Shown: positions 16,376 through 25,393, numbered from the stretch's first letter. The stretch is DNA of 64,000 bases from Amycolatopsis echigonensis (GCF_014174495.1 NZ_JACJHR010000031.1:37480-101479), one strand, 5' to 3'. Translations and numbers: made by a program. The notes: generated by a model from the sequence alone, not told the origin.

Positions 16376-16414
16376 GGAACGGCCCCCGCGACCTCCCCCC
16401 GCGGGGGCCGTTCC
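16376..16414. terminator. Bidirectional terminator between rbpA and the MFS gene
   Basis: A perfect 15-bp stem (GGAACGGCCCCCGCG, 16376-16390, with its complement 16400-16414) and a 9-nt loop, in the 99-bp gap between convergent genes. It is GC-rich without a T-tract, as is common in actinobacteria. Confidence 0.85.
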
Positions 16415-16440
16415 GCGTCCGCGTCGCCTTCGCGGCGGGC

Positions 16441-17628
16441 TCAGGAAGCCGAACAAGCCCGGACCTCGGCGCGACCCCGGGCGCGGGCGAACCTCGCTGC
16501 CGCCCAGACCGCGAACGCGCACCCGGCGAACGCCGCGCCCAAGACGCTCGAACCGGTCCAGCCCGCCGTCGCAAACGCCGCCGTGGTCGTGGCCGCGCCG
16601 AGGGCGGAGCCGAGCGAGTAGAAGATCATGTAGCCGCCGATGACGCTGCTGGTGCGATCGGGATGCGCCGCGGTGAGCAGGTGCTGATTGCTGACGTGCG
16701 CCGCCTGCACGGCGAAATCGAGCACCAGCACGCCCAGCCCCAGCAGCCACAGCGAAGGCTGGCCGGCCGCCAGCCAGGACGCCGCCAGCAGGATCAGCGC
16801 TCCGCCGGTGACGAGGCTCGCGCGTCCGCGGTCGGCCCAGCGTCCGGCGCGGGCGGCGCCCAGCGCGCCGGCCAGACCCACCAGCCCGAACAAGCCGATC
16901 TGCACGGTGCTCAGGTTCCACGGGTCCGCGGCGAGCGGCAGCGACAGGCCACTCCACAGCGTGCCGAACGACGCGAACAGGAAGAACGCGATCAGCCCTC
17001 GCGAGAGGAACAGCGGCTCGCGGAACAGACCGCCGAGCGAAGTCAGCACCTGCCGATACGTGGTGCCGTCGCGACGCGGATCCGGCGGCATCGCCTTAAG
17101 TACGACACCGGCGAGCGTCACCAGCAGTACCGCGAGCGCGACATAGACGCTGCGCCAACCCCACAGTTCGGCCAGTGCGCCGGCGGCGACCCGCGCGCCG
17201 AGGATGCCGATGACCACGCCCGAGGTCACGACACCGAGGGTGCGGCCGCGTTCCCCGGGCGTCGACAGCGCGGCGGCGTAGGCGACTGTCGTCTGCACGA
17301 CCACCGCGAAGAGGCCGGCGAGCGCCAGTCCGGTCAGCAGCAGCCAGGTTTGGGCGGCGACCGCGGCCAGCGCGGCGCCGACGGCGGTCAGCAGCAAGTG
17401 CGCGGCGATGAGCTTCCGCCGGTCGACGAGATCGCCCAGCGGGACCAACGCGACGAGTCCGGCCAGGTAGCCGAGCTGTCCGGCGGCGACGATCCAGCCC
17501 AGATCAGCGTCCGGCACCCCCAGGTCCGGGCCGATTTCCGCCAGCACAGGCTGAGCGGCGTAGATGCTCGCGACAGCGACCGCGCACACGGCGGCGAACA
17601 CTGTCCGGCGGCCGGTGGTGAGGCCCAT
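16441..17628 (-). CDS. MFS transporter (drug/arabinose efflux-like, DHA1 type)
   Basis: 395 aa, 12 membrane segments. Loop 2-3 reads LVPLGDLVDRRKLIAAHLLL, and the middle has LSTPGERGRTLGVVTSGVVIG, like the motif-C-containing helix of drug:H+ antiporters. There is no signal peptide. It is divergent from the HxlR gene with an 88-bp shared promoter region holding an operator-like palindrome, so the HxlR protein probably controls this carrier. ATG 17628. Confidence 0.88.
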   Translation of the reverse strand: MGLTTGRRTVFAAVCAVAVASIYAAQPVLAEIGPDLGVPDADLGWIVAAGQLGYLAGLVALVPLGDLVDRRKLIAAHLLLTAVGAALAAVAAQTWLLLTGLALAGLFAVVVQTTVAYAAALSTPGERGRTLGVVTSGVVIGILGARVAAGALAELWGWRSVYVALAVLLVTLAGVVLKAMPPDPRRDGTTYRQVLTSLGGLFREPLFLSRGLIAFFLFASFGTLWSGLSLPLAADPWNLSTVQIGLFGLVGLAGALGAARAGRWADRGRASLVTGGALILLAASWLAAGQPSLWLLGLGVLVLDFAVQAAHVSNQHLLTAAHPDRTSSVIGGYMIFYSLGSALGAATTTAAFATAGWTGSSVLGAAFAGCAFAVWAAARFARARGRAEVRACSAS

Positions 17629-17638
17629 GACTCCCCCA

Positions 17639-17661
17639 ATCAGTAGCGAATTGCAACTGAT
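17639..17661. promoter_or_regulatory. Operator-like palindrome between MFS and HxlR genes
   Basis: ATCAGT-N11-ACTGAT (23 bp), with further internal symmetry (GC near each arm), 10 bp upstream of the MFS ATG. Size and position fit a binding site for the divergently encoded HxlR regulator. Confidence 0.5.
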
Positions 17662-17716
17662 CGCACCGTACGGCAGAATGGTTTCAAAGAGCAACTCATC
17701 GAGGAGGCACCTGATC

Positions 17717-18157
17717 GTGGGCGACACCCCGGCCTGGACCGACCCGTCGTGCCCAGTGGCCCGCACTCTGGACCTCGTCGGCGACCGGTGGAGCCTGCTG
17801 ATCGTCCGCGACGCGATGGACGGCGCGCGGGCGTTCACCGACTTCCAGCACCGCACCGGCATCGCCCGCAACATCCTCGCCGACCGGCTGCGCCGCCTGG
17901 TCGAACGCGGTGTCCTGGACCGGCGGACCGCCGAGTCGGGCAAACGGCAGGTCTACTCGCTCACCCCGGCCGGACGGGACCTGTTCACCGTCGTCGTCGC
18001 CCTCCGGCAGTGGGGCGAGCGGCACGCCTTCTCCCCCGGCGAAGACCACTCCGTACTGGTCGACGAGGCCGGGCAGCCGATCCCGCCGCTCAAGCCGGTC
18101 ACGGCGAGCGGCACGCCGGCCGAAGTCGAGACGACCTCGGTGCGCAAGGTCCGCTGA
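17717..18157 (+). CDS. HxlR family transcriptional regulator
   Basis: 146 aa. The winged-helix HxlR domain starts with CPVARTLDLVGDRWSLLIVR, where the conserved Cys is a possible redox or electrophile sensor, and continues with FQHRTGIARNILADRLRRLV (recognition region) and GKRQVYSLTPAGRDL (wing). GTG 17717 has GAGGAGG about 9 nt upstream. It is divergent from an MFS efflux gene, the usual repressor-pump arrangement. Confidence 0.9.
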   Translation: MGDTPAWTDPSCPVARTLDLVGDRWSLLIVRDAMDGARAFTDFQHRTGIARNILADRLRRLVERGVLDRRTAESGKRQVYSLTPAGRDLFTVVVALRQWGERHAFSPGEDHSVLVDEAGQPIPPLKPVTASGTPAEVETTSVRKVR

Positions 18158-18237
18158 ATTCCGCTTCCCGTCTTGCTCCCGCGACGCGACAGGCTTACAG
18201 TCAACGTACTGCTTGATAAAGAGATCGGTTGATAAAG

Positions 18238-18582
18238 ATGACCGTTGACAACGTCGAGGACCGGCTGGACCGGGCGTTCACCGCGCTGGGCGACCCCATC
18301 CGGCGCGCGCTGATCGCCCGGCTGTCGCGCGGAGAAGCGACCGTGAACGAACTGGCCGAGCCGTTCCCGGTGACGAAGCAAGCCGTGTCGCGGCACGTCC
18401 AGGTGCTGGAGGCGGCCGGGCTCATCACGCGCAGCCGCGACGGCCAGCGCCGCCCGTGCCACCTCAACGCGGCCGCTCTCGAAGAGCTGACCAGCTGGAT
18501 CGACACCTACCGGCTGACCCGCGAACGCGAATACCGCCGCCTCGACAGCCTTCTCGAAGAGACCAAGGAGCAGGACCGATGA
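18238..18582 (+). CDS. ArsR family transcriptional regulator
   Basis: 114 aa. Winged helix: FTALGDPIRRALIARLSRGE, the recognition helix region FPVTKQAVSRHVQVLEAAGL, and the wing SRDGQRRPCHLN. No metal-binding cysteine motif (ELCVCDL) is present, so this is the non-metal ArsR subgroup usually paired with AHSA1 proteins. ATG 18238 is used; TTG 18229 is an alternative. Its TGA overlaps the next start (ATGA at 18579-18582), so the two are translationally coupled. Confidence 0.9.
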   Translation: MTVDNVEDRLDRAFTALGDPIRRALIARLSRGEATVNELAEPFPVTKQAVSRHVQVLEAAGLITRSRDGQRRPCHLNAAALEELTSWIDTYRLTREREYRRLDSLLEETKEQDR

Positions 18583-19667
18583 CCGCGAACCCGACCACCA
18601 TCACCGCCCAGCCCGGCAGCCCGTTCATCGAGGTCGTCCGCGAATTCGACGCGACGCCCGCTCAACTGTTCCGCGCGCACACCGACCCCGACCTGCTGAC
18701 ACGCTGGCTCGGTCCGCGCGACGTCGAGATGCGGATCCTCGAGTTCGCCGCGCACTCCGGCGGGGCGTACCGCTACGTGCACGTCGCTCCCGACGGCAGC
18801 GAGCACGTGTTCCGCGGCGTCTTCCACGCCGTGGACAGAGCCGAGCGGATCGTCCAGACCTTCGAGTACGAGGGCGCGCCCGGCGACGTCAGCCTGCAAA
18901 CGCTGACCTTCGAGGACCTCGACGGCCGGACGCGGCTGCGGACCCGGTCGGTCTTCCCCAGCGTCGAGACCCGCGACGCCATGGTCGCGAGCGGAATGGA
19001 ACGCGGCGTCCGCGATTCGATGGACCGGCTCGACGAACTCGCACGCGCAGCGGACCGGCCGGGAGCGAGCCGGGTGGTCGTGGACATCTCGATGTCGCTG
19101 GACGGCTACGTCACCGCCCCGGGAGCCGGGCCCGAACACGGACTCGGCGTCGGCGGCGAACCGCTGCACGCCTGGGTGTCCGACCCGACGCCGCGCGATT
19201 CGGAGATCCTGCACCGCTCGTTCACCGAAACCGGTGCGGTCGTCATGGGCCGCACCATGTTCGACGTCGTGGACGGTCCGAACGGCTGGCCCGACGTGGA
19301 CGGCTACGGCGAGGGCGAGGACCGGGTCCCCGCGGTGCCGGTGTTCGTCGTCACCCATGCGCGGCCGGACAAAACCCGGCTGGGCGAGCGGTTCCGGTTC
19401 GTCACCGACGGCCTCGAGAGCGCAGTCGAGCAGGCTCGCGCGGCGGCGGGCGGAAAAGACGTCACCGTGGGCGGCGGCGGGTCGATCGCGTCGCAGGTCC
19501 TGCACGCGGGATTGGCGGACGTGCTGCGGATCCACCTCGCGCCGATCGTCCTCGGCGACGGAACGCCGTTGTTCCCCCAGGGAAATCCCGGACCGGTGCG
19601 GCTGGAGCCGCTCGGTGCGGTGTCGACGCCGCGCGCCGAACACCTCACCTACCGCGTCCTGGGCTAG
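18579..19667 (+). CDS. AHSA1/SRPBCC - RibD-type dihydrofolate reductase-like fusion protein
   Basis: 362 aa in two clear domains. Residues ~15-150 form an AHSA1-like SRPBCC domain: FIEVVREFDATPAQLFRAHT, LTRWLGPRDVEM, and a C-terminal helix VASGMERGVRDSMDRLDELA. After a short linker (ADRPGASR), residues ~162-362 form a RibD-C/DHFR-like reductase domain: VVVDISMSLDGYVTAPGAG, GAVVMGRTMFDVV, VGGGGSIASQVLHAGLADVL, and LAPIVLGDGTPLF. These two proteins are usually separate neighbours downstream of an ArsR gene; here no stop or frameshift lies between them. The role is unknown; NADPH-dependent reduction is plausible for the second half. Confidence 0.88.
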   Translation: MTANPTTITAQPGSPFIEVVREFDATPAQLFRAHTDPDLLTRWLGPRDVEMRILEFAAHSGGAYRYVHVAPDGSEHVFRGVFHAVDRAERIVQTFEYEGAPGDVSLQTLTFEDLDGRTRLRTRSVFPSVETRDAMVASGMERGVRDSMDRLDELARAADRPGASRVVVDISMSLDGYVTAPGAGPEHGLGVGGEPLHAWVSDPTPRDSEILHRSFTETGAVVMGRTMFDVVDGPNGWPDVDGYGEGEDRVPAVPVFVVTHARPDKTRLGERFRFVTDGLESAVEQARAAAGGKDVTVGGGGSIASQVLHAGLADVLRIHLAPIVLGDGTPLFPQGNPGPVRLEPLGAVSTPRAEHLTYRVLG

Positions 19668-19674
19668 CAGCCGG

Positions 19675-20442
19675 TCAGTCCCGGCCCAGCAGCCTCTTCA
19701 GCTGGGCCAGGCGGCGCTGCACACCCCACTCCGCGACCCGGAAGAACGCCTCGGACATGATCCCGCCGCTCATCTTCGACACGCCGATTTCCCGGTCGGT
19801 GAAGGTGATCGGCACCTCGACGATGTCGAACCCGGCGTCCGCGGTGCGGCGCGTGAGGTCGATCTGGAAGCAGTAGCCGTGCGAGGCGACCTCGTTCAGC
19901 GCCAGCTTCTCCAGCACCGGACGGCGGTACGCGCGGAACCCGGCGGTCATGTCCGCCACCTTGATCCCCAGCGCGATCCGCGAGTACAGGTTCGCCCCTC
20001 GCGAGAGCAGCGTCCGGCGCAGCGGCCAGTTCACCGTGCTGCCGCCGGGCACGTACCGCGACCCGATCGACAGGTCCGCGTCGCCGACCGCGTCCAGCAG
20101 CCGCGGCAGGTCCTCCGGCGCGTGCGAGCCGTCGGCGTCCATCTCCACGAACGTCGCGTAGCCGCGTTCCATCCCCCAATGGAACCCCGCGATGTAGGCC
20201 TTGCCGAGACCTTCCTTCGCGGTGCGGTGCAGCACGTGCACCCGCTTGTCCGCGGCCGCGCGCTCGTCGGCCAGCTCGCCGGTGCCGTCCGGGCTGCCGT
20301 CGTCGACGATGAGCACGTCGACGTCCGGGAGTGCCTTGTGGAGCCGGTCCAGCACCGGGCCGAGGTTGTCCCGCTCGTTGTAGGTCGGGATCACCACCAG
20401 CACCGGTTCGATCGTTTCGGCCCCCCGCGGCGCCTGCGCCAT
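19675..20442 (-). CDS. ppm1: Polyprenol monophosphomannose synthase (GT2)
   Basis: 255 aa. Transfers mannose from GDP-mannose to polyprenyl phosphate, supplying mannose for lipoglycans and protein O-mannosylation. GT2 motifs: VVIPTYNERDNLGPVLDRL, the DXD-like pairs VDDGSPDGT and VEMDADGSHAPEDL, and the GSRYVPGGSTVNW acceptor segment. No C-terminal membrane helices, as in other bacterial DPM1-like enzymes. ATG 20442 with GGAGGAG upstream. It lies 23 bp after lnt. In Mycobacterium tuberculosis the two are a single protein (Ppm1); here they are separate, as in other actinomycetes. Confidence 0.93.
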   Translation of the reverse strand: MAQAPRGAETIEPVLVVIPTYNERDNLGPVLDRLHKALPDVDVLIVDDGSPDGTGELADERAAADKRVHVLHRTAKEGLGKAYIAGFHWGMERGYATFVEMDADGSHAPEDLPRLLDAVGDADLSIGSRYVPGGSTVNWPLRRTLLSRGANLYSRIALGIKVADMTAGFRAYRRPVLEKLALNEVASHGYCFQIDLTRRTADAGFDIVEVPITFTDREIGVSKMSGGIMSEAFFRVAEWGVQRRLAQLKRLLGRD

Positions 20443-20465
20443 CCGTCTCCTCCGCATCCGGCGGG

Positions 20466-22085
20466 TCAGCCCGCCGCTTCCCCTGCTGTGGTCCCCGTCG
20501 GCGCCGCCGTGCCGCGCCGGGTGCGAAAACGGAGCACGAACCCGCCGGCGACACCCGCGATCGCCAACGCCAGCAGTCCGTACTCCGTCCACGCACCGAT
20601 TCGATCCGACAGCGTAGTCTGCGTGCGCAGCGGCACGCGCCCGACCAGGGCATCCGCCGTGAAAAGGCCGGTGGAGCTGGTGATCGTCCCGTCCGGGGCG
20701 ACGAACGCGCTGACCCCGGACACCGCCGACACCACCACCGCGCGCCCGTGTTCGACCGCGCGCAGCCGCGCCATCGCCAGCTGCTGGTAGCTCATCTCCC
20801 CCGGTCCGTACCACGCGTTGTTCGTCGGCACGACGAGCAGCTCGCCGCCTGCGGCGGTCGCGTCGCGAGCCGGACCGTCGAACGCCGATTCGTAGCAGAT
20901 GAACACGCCGACCTTGGCGCCCGCGACCGACAGCGCGGCGTTGGAGCCGTCGCCGGGACGCATGTCGCGGGTGTCGTCGATGAACGGCGTCACCAGCCGG
21001 GCGACGGCGCGGGCGGGCACGTACTCGCCGAACGGCACCAGATCCTTTTTCACGTAACGCTGCCCCGGGCCGGTGTTCGGATCCCAGACGACCGCGGAGT
21101 TCTCCGCCGCCCCGTCCGGGGTCCGCACGAGCGCGCCGATGATCGCGGGAGAGCCGAAGGCCGACACCATCTGGTCGACGCCCGGGTCGTCGCCCTCGAG
21201 CGGGGTCGAGGTTTCCGGCCACAGCAGCAGATCCGGCTTCGGCACCTGTCCAGATTGGACTTTCTGCAGCAGGCGGGCGCTCTCGGCGAGGGCGTTGGCG
21301 CGCAGCACTCCGCGTTGCCCCTGCAGGTCCAGGCCGATGTCCGGCGCGTTGCCCTGCACGGAAGCGACGGTGAGCGAACCGTTCTGCGCCTCCGTTCCGA
21401 TCGTCGGCCACACCGCGAGCCCGGCCGCGGCGGGCAGCACGGTGAGCACGGCCGGCCACACGAGCGCGCGGTCCCAGGCTTTGCGCGTGCGCCAGAGCCG
21501 GGCGACGACCGCGGCCAGGCCGAAACCGGTGAGCACGACGGCGAGGCCGACCAGCGGCGCGCCGCCGACCGATGCCAGCGACAGGAACGCGCCCTCGGGC
21601 TGGCTGAACGCGACGCGGCCCCACGGGAAGCCGCCGAGCGGGAACCACGCGCGCGGCGTTTCGAGCGCGACGAAGACCAGCGCGCCCCAGAGCGGCGCGA
21701 GAGGCAACCGGGAGACGACGCGGATCAGGAACCCGGCTAGTCCGAAGTAGAGGGACAGCGCGAACGACAGCGCCAGCCACGGCAGCGGCCCGAAGTCGCG
21801 GCCGAGGAAGTCCTGCAGCCACACCAGCAGCGGCACGAAGAACGCCATGCCGAACACGAAGCCGTACCCGAACGCGCCGCGGAACGACCGTCCACGAAGG
21901 ACCAGCGCGAACGCGGCGAACGCGATCGGGGCCAGCCACCACAGCGGGCGCGGCGCGAAGCTGAGGTAGTAGCCGTAGCCCGTCGCCGCCGTCGCCGCGA
22001 CGCGCGCGAGCCAGGGCTTCCACGCCCGCTTTCGCTTGGTCTTGTGCGGAACGCCCGATTCGGCGTCCGCCACGCTCACTGCCAC
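20466..22085 (-). CDS. lnt: Apolipoprotein N-acyltransferase
   Basis: 539 aa. Inner-membrane enzyme adding the third acyl chain to lipoproteins. The N-terminal ~200 residues hold about six membrane helices. The nitrilase domain follows with the Glu-Lys-Cys triad: LLLWPETSTPLEG, VKKDLVPFGEYVPAR, and VGVFICYESAFDG. It ends with a last membrane helix (YGLLALAIAGVAGGFVL). GTG 22085 start; the ribosome site is weak. Coupled to ppm1 (23-bp gap), it couples lipoprotein acylation to mannosylation at the membrane, as known for mycobacterial Ppm1. Confidence 0.93.
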   Translation of the reverse strand: MAVSVADAESGVPHKTKRKRAWKPWLARVAATAATGYGYYLSFAPRPLWWLAPIAFAAFALVLRGRSFRGAFGYGFVFGMAFFVPLLVWLQDFLGRDFGPLPWLALSFALSLYFGLAGFLIRVVSRLPLAPLWGALVFVALETPRAWFPLGGFPWGRVAFSQPEGAFLSLASVGGAPLVGLAVVLTGFGLAAVVARLWRTRKAWDRALVWPAVLTVLPAAAGLAVWPTIGTEAQNGSLTVASVQGNAPDIGLDLQGQRGVLRANALAESARLLQKVQSGQVPKPDLLLWPETSTPLEGDDPGVDQMVSAFGSPAIIGALVRTPDGAAENSAVVWDPNTGPGQRYVKKDLVPFGEYVPARAVARLVTPFIDDTRDMRPGDGSNAALSVAGAKVGVFICYESAFDGPARDATAAGGELLVVPTNNAWYGPGEMSYQQLAMARLRAVEHGRAVVVSAVSGVSAFVAPDGTITSSTGLFTADALVGRVPLRTQTTLSDRIGAWTEYGLLALAIAGVAGGFVLRFRTRRGTAAPTGTTAGEAAG

Positions 22086-22095
22086 ACCCGGAACT

Positions 22096-23697
22096 CTAAG
22101 CGGCCGGTGTGAACTGGTCGTAGATGACCGTGCCGCCGCGGACGGTGCGCAGGCAGCGCGGCAGCGGCGTTCCTGGCTCCAGCCTCGGCAGCGGCGGCAC
22201 GCCCGAACGCGGGTCGGTGGACCAGCGCTGCACGCGGCTGTCGGCCGTCGCTACGACGAGGTCGGCCGCGTCCCAGATCGCGTAGTGCGCGGGCGCGCCG
22301 GGGACAAGGCTGCCGGTCACGCCGTCGTTGACGCCCGCAGCGCGGTGCCCGGCACGAGTGTGGGCGGTGAAGGCGGCGCGAGCGGAGAGGCGCGCTTCGG
22401 GAGTGTGGTGGTGCACGGCCGCGCGGACCGCCGCCCACGGGTCGACCGCGCACACCGGCGCGTCGCTGCCGAAAGCGAGCACGACTCCTTCCGCCGCGAG
22501 CTGGGCGAAGGGGTTCAGCGCTGTCGCCCGGGCGCCGAGCCGTTCGGAATACATGCCGGAGTCGCCGCCCCAGGCTTCGTCGAACAGCGGCTGCACGGAC
22601 GCGACGACGCCCCATCCGGCGAGTGCGCGCGCCTGCTCCGCGGTGACCATTTCCAGGTGCTCCAGCCGGTGGTGGCGCGCGGCGAGGGAACGCTGGCCGA
22701 CCTGCTTCTCGGCGAGCCGGAATCCCTCGACCACCTCGCCCACGGCGGCGTCGCCGATGACGTGGAACCCCGCCTGCAGCCCGGCTTCGGTGCAGGCGAC
22801 CAGGTGGTCGGCGATGACCCCGGCGTCGGCGTAGAGAGAGCCGGAGGTGCCGGGCTCGTCGGAGTACGGCGACGTGAGGGCCGCGGTGCGGGAGCCGAGG
22901 GCCCCGTCCACGAACAGGTCTCCGGCGACACCGTGCGCGCCGAGGCGGCGGGCGGTCTCGAGGCCGTTGAGTTCTCCCCAGTAGCCGACGACCTCGGGCA
23001 GGCCCGGGCCGGCCAGCGCGAGGAGGTCGGCGAAGTCTTCCTCGCCGGAGATGTCCGGGCCCGCGCATTCGTGCACCGACACGATCCCGCGCGCGGCGGC
23101 CGTCTCGAGGAACGCGCGCTGGGCCGCCTGGCGCTGCGGCCGGGTGACCGCGTCGCGGACCGCGCCTCGGACGCGGTGGTGGGCGTCACGGGTGAGCGGG
23201 CCGTCGGCGGACCATCCGGCGGCGGATTCGACGCCCGGCGCGAGCTTGACCAGAGCGCTCGACACCAGGGCGGAGTGGACGTCGACGCGGCTCAGGTAGA
23301 CGGGCGTGTCACCGGCGGCGTCGTCCAGTTCGGCGCGGCTCGGCAGCCGCTGCTCGGTCCAGGACGACTCGTCCCAGCCGTGTGCGAGCAGGACCTGGCC
23401 GGGAACAACGGCTTCGCGCACCGCGGCGAGCAGTTCGGCGGAGCTGCGCACGGAGGTCAGGTCGAGACCGGTCAGGTGCAGGCCGGTGGAGGTGGCGTGC
23501 ACGTGCGCGTCCACGAACGCCGGCGCGACGAACGCCCCGCCCAGGTCGACCACCTCGGCGTCCGGGTGCAGCGCGCGGGCCGGAGCGTCCTGGCCGACCC
23601 ACACCACGGTGCCGCCGGAGACCGCCATCGCGGTGGCGTCCGGCGAGGACGGGGTGTAGACGCGGCCGCCGAGCAGGAGCGTCGTGCTGTCGTTCAC
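22096..23697 (-). CDS. Amidohydrolase family protein (YtcJ-like)
   Basis: 533 aa, YtcJ/NfdA subgroup of metal-dependent hydrolases. Metal motif 1 is FVDAHVHATSTG; the distal metal-binding segments are HVIGDAAVGE and HRLEHLEMVTAEQ; the catalytic Asp is in LAFGSDAPVCAVDPW. The beta-sandwich halves (LLLGGRVYTPSSPD and LVPGAPAHYAIWDA) frame the barrel. The substrate is not predictable; the family includes N-substituted formamide deformylase. It ends 10 bp before lnt, so it may be the first gene of the amidohydrolase-lnt-ppm1 unit. GTG start. Confidence 0.88.
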   Translation of the reverse strand: MNDSTTLLLGGRVYTPSSPDATAMAVSGGTVVWVGQDAPARALHPDAEVVDLGGAFVAPAFVDAHVHATSTGLHLTGLDLTSVRSSAELLAAVREAVVPGQVLLAHGWDESSWTEQRLPSRAELDDAAGDTPVYLSRVDVHSALVSSALVKLAPGVESAAGWSADGPLTRDAHHRVRGAVRDAVTRPQRQAAQRAFLETAAARGIVSVHECAGPDISGEEDFADLLALAGPGLPEVVGYWGELNGLETARRLGAHGVAGDLFVDGALGSRTAALTSPYSDEPGTSGSLYADAGVIADHLVACTEAGLQAGFHVIGDAAVGEVVEGFRLAEKQVGQRSLAARHHRLEHLEMVTAEQARALAGWGVVASVQPLFDEAWGGDSGMYSERLGARATALNPFAQLAAEGVVLAFGSDAPVCAVDPWAAVRAAVHHHTPEARLSARAAFTAHTRAGHRAAGVNDGVTGSLVPGAPAHYAIWDAADLVVATADSRVQRWSTDPRSGVPPLPRLEPGTPLPRCLRTVRGGTVIYDQFTPAA

Positions 23698-23818
23698 GCC
23701 CCGAGTCTCTCGCCTGCCCTTCCGAGCAGGGCAGACCGGGTCATCATGCAGAAAGATTTACGGTCGACTAACGTTATGGCAGGATATTTTCACGCGTTCC
23801 CGACGACTAGGAGTACAG

Positions 23819-25207
23819 ATGACTGCGATCCAGGAACCTGTGCCGACTGCCGCCGCCTTCGACCAGCCGTACGAGTACGTCCGCGCCGAGTTGGTGGAAC
23901 CCGACTGGCGCCGCTTCCCCGGCTGGCACGACGTGACCGAGGCAGAATGGCGGGACGCGCAGTGGCAGCGCGTGCACTGCGTGCGCAACGTCAAGCAGCT
24001 GCGGGCGCTGATGGGCGACCTGCTGGAGGACCGGTTCTACGAGGACCTGCTCGCCGACCAGCGCGAGATGGCCACGATGTCGATGCTGCTGCCGCCGCAG
24101 ATGATCAACACGATGGCCCCGCACGCGGGCACCGACCCGGCGAAGGTCACCGAGGCGTTCTACGCCGACCCCATCCGCCGCTACATGCTCCCGGTCCGCA
24201 GCGACCGGCACGAACGGTGGCCGAGCCACCCGCACGCCGAACGCGACTCGCTGCACGAGGCCGAGATGTGGGTGGTCGAGGGGCTCACCCACCGCTACCC
24301 GACCAAGGTGCTGGCCGAGATGATCTCGACCTGCCCGCAGTACTGCGGCCACTGCACCCGGATGGACCTCGTCGGCAACTCGACCGAACAGGTCGAGAAG
24401 CACAAGCTCGCGCTCAAGCCGGTCGACCGCCAGGACGCCATGATCGACTACCTCAAGCGCACCCCGGGAGTGCGCGACGTAGTGGTCTCCGGCGGCGACG
24501 TGGCGAACGTGCCGTGGCCGCAGCTGGAGTCGTTCCTGATGCGGCTGATGGACATCGAGACGGTGCGCGACATCCGCCTCGCCACGAAGGCGCTCGCGGC
24601 CCTGCCGCAGCACTGGCTCCAGCCGAAGGTGACCGAAGGGTTGCAGCGGGTCGCGTTGACCGCCCAGGCGCGCGGGGTGAACCTGGCCATTCACACGCAC
24701 GTGAACCACGCGCAGTCGGTGACGCCGCTGGTCGCGGAGGCGGCGCGGACGGCGTTGCAGGTCGGCGTGCGGGATGTGCGGAACCAGGGCGTTCTGATGC
24801 GCGGCGTCAACGCCACTCCGGCCGCGCTGTTGGATCTTTGCTTCGCTCTGCAGGGCGAGGCCAATATTCTGCCGTACTACTTCTACATGTGCGACATGAT
24901 TCCCAATGCGGAGCATTGGCGGGTCGCCGTGTGGGAAGCGCAGGAATTGCAGCATTCGATCATGGGGTATCTGCCGGGGTACGCGACGCCGCGGATCGTG
25001 TGCGATGTGCCGTATGTGGGGAAGCGGTGGGTGCACCAGGTGGCGGAGTACGACCGGGATCTGGGGATTTCGTACTGGACGAAGAACTACCGGACCGGGA
25101 TCGAACACGAGGACCCGGAGGCGTTGCAGCGGAAGTACCCGTATTACGACCCGATCCAGACGTTGCCGGAAAGCGGGCAGAAGTGGTGGGCTGATCAGCC
25201 TCGCTGA
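23819..25207 (+). CDS. kamA: KamA-family radical SAM aminomutase (lysine 2,3-aminomutase-like)
   Basis: 462 aa. The radical-SAM cluster Cys172-x3-Cys176-x2-Cys179 (CPQYCGHC) binds the 4Fe-4S cluster. The KamA fold is otherwise evident (VVVSGGDVANVPWPQLESFL, NLAIHTHVNHAQSVTP, NILPYYFYMCDMIPN). In clostridial lysine 2,3-aminomutase the PLP lysine lies in a PGGGGK loop; here the equivalent GYATPRIVCDVPYVGKRWV has PYVGK, so substrate or PLP handling may differ. ATG 23819 has AGGAG five nt upstream. It would isomerise an alpha- to a beta-amino acid; no partner aminotransferase or transporter is adjacent. Confidence 0.8.
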   Translation: MTAIQEPVPTAAAFDQPYEYVRAELVEPDWRRFPGWHDVTEAEWRDAQWQRVHCVRNVKQLRALMGDLLEDRFYEDLLADQREMATMSMLLPPQMINTMAPHAGTDPAKVTEAFYADPIRRYMLPVRSDRHERWPSHPHAERDSLHEAEMWVVEGLTHRYPTKVLAEMISTCPQYCGHCTRMDLVGNSTEQVEKHKLALKPVDRQDAMIDYLKRTPGVRDVVVSGGDVANVPWPQLESFLMRLMDIETVRDIRLATKALAALPQHWLQPKVTEGLQRVALTAQARGVNLAIHTHVNHAQSVTPLVAEAARTALQVGVRDVRNQGVLMRGVNATPAALLDLCFALQGEANILPYYFYMCDMIPNAEHWRVAVWEAQELQHSIMGYLPGYATPRIVCDVPYVGKRWVHQVAEYDRDLGISYWTKNYRTGIEHEDPEALQRKYPYYDPIQTLPESGQKWWADQPR

Positions 25208-25351
25208 CGCGAGCGGATGATCGCGAGGGTTTGCCTGCGGCCGGGCGAGGGATCCGCCAGCCGCGGCAAAGCACGTGGCTATTCCTGCTGACGCTGGCTG
25301 AAAATAGGACTCGCCACCCTCTGCCTGCCCTGACAGAGCTGACACGACGTC

Positions 25352-25393
25352 CACCGGCTGCGAGCTGCCCCGCACGGCAGTTCGCAGCCGGTG
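25352..25393. other. 18-bp-stem hairpin downstream of kamA
   Basis: CACCGGCTGCGAGCTGCC (25352-25369) pairs with 25376-25393 with one G-T wobble and a 6-nt loop. It sits 145 bp after kamA and ~90 bp before the next start, without a T-tract. A terminator or leader structure for the small downstream gene. Confidence 0.5.

Noticed and set aside
22036..25194. A 1052-codon open frame on the plus strand across the amidohydrolase and kamA genes
   Set aside because: Antisense to the amidohydrolase and out of frame with kamA; Arg/Ala/Gly-rich with no domain. An artefact of high GC.
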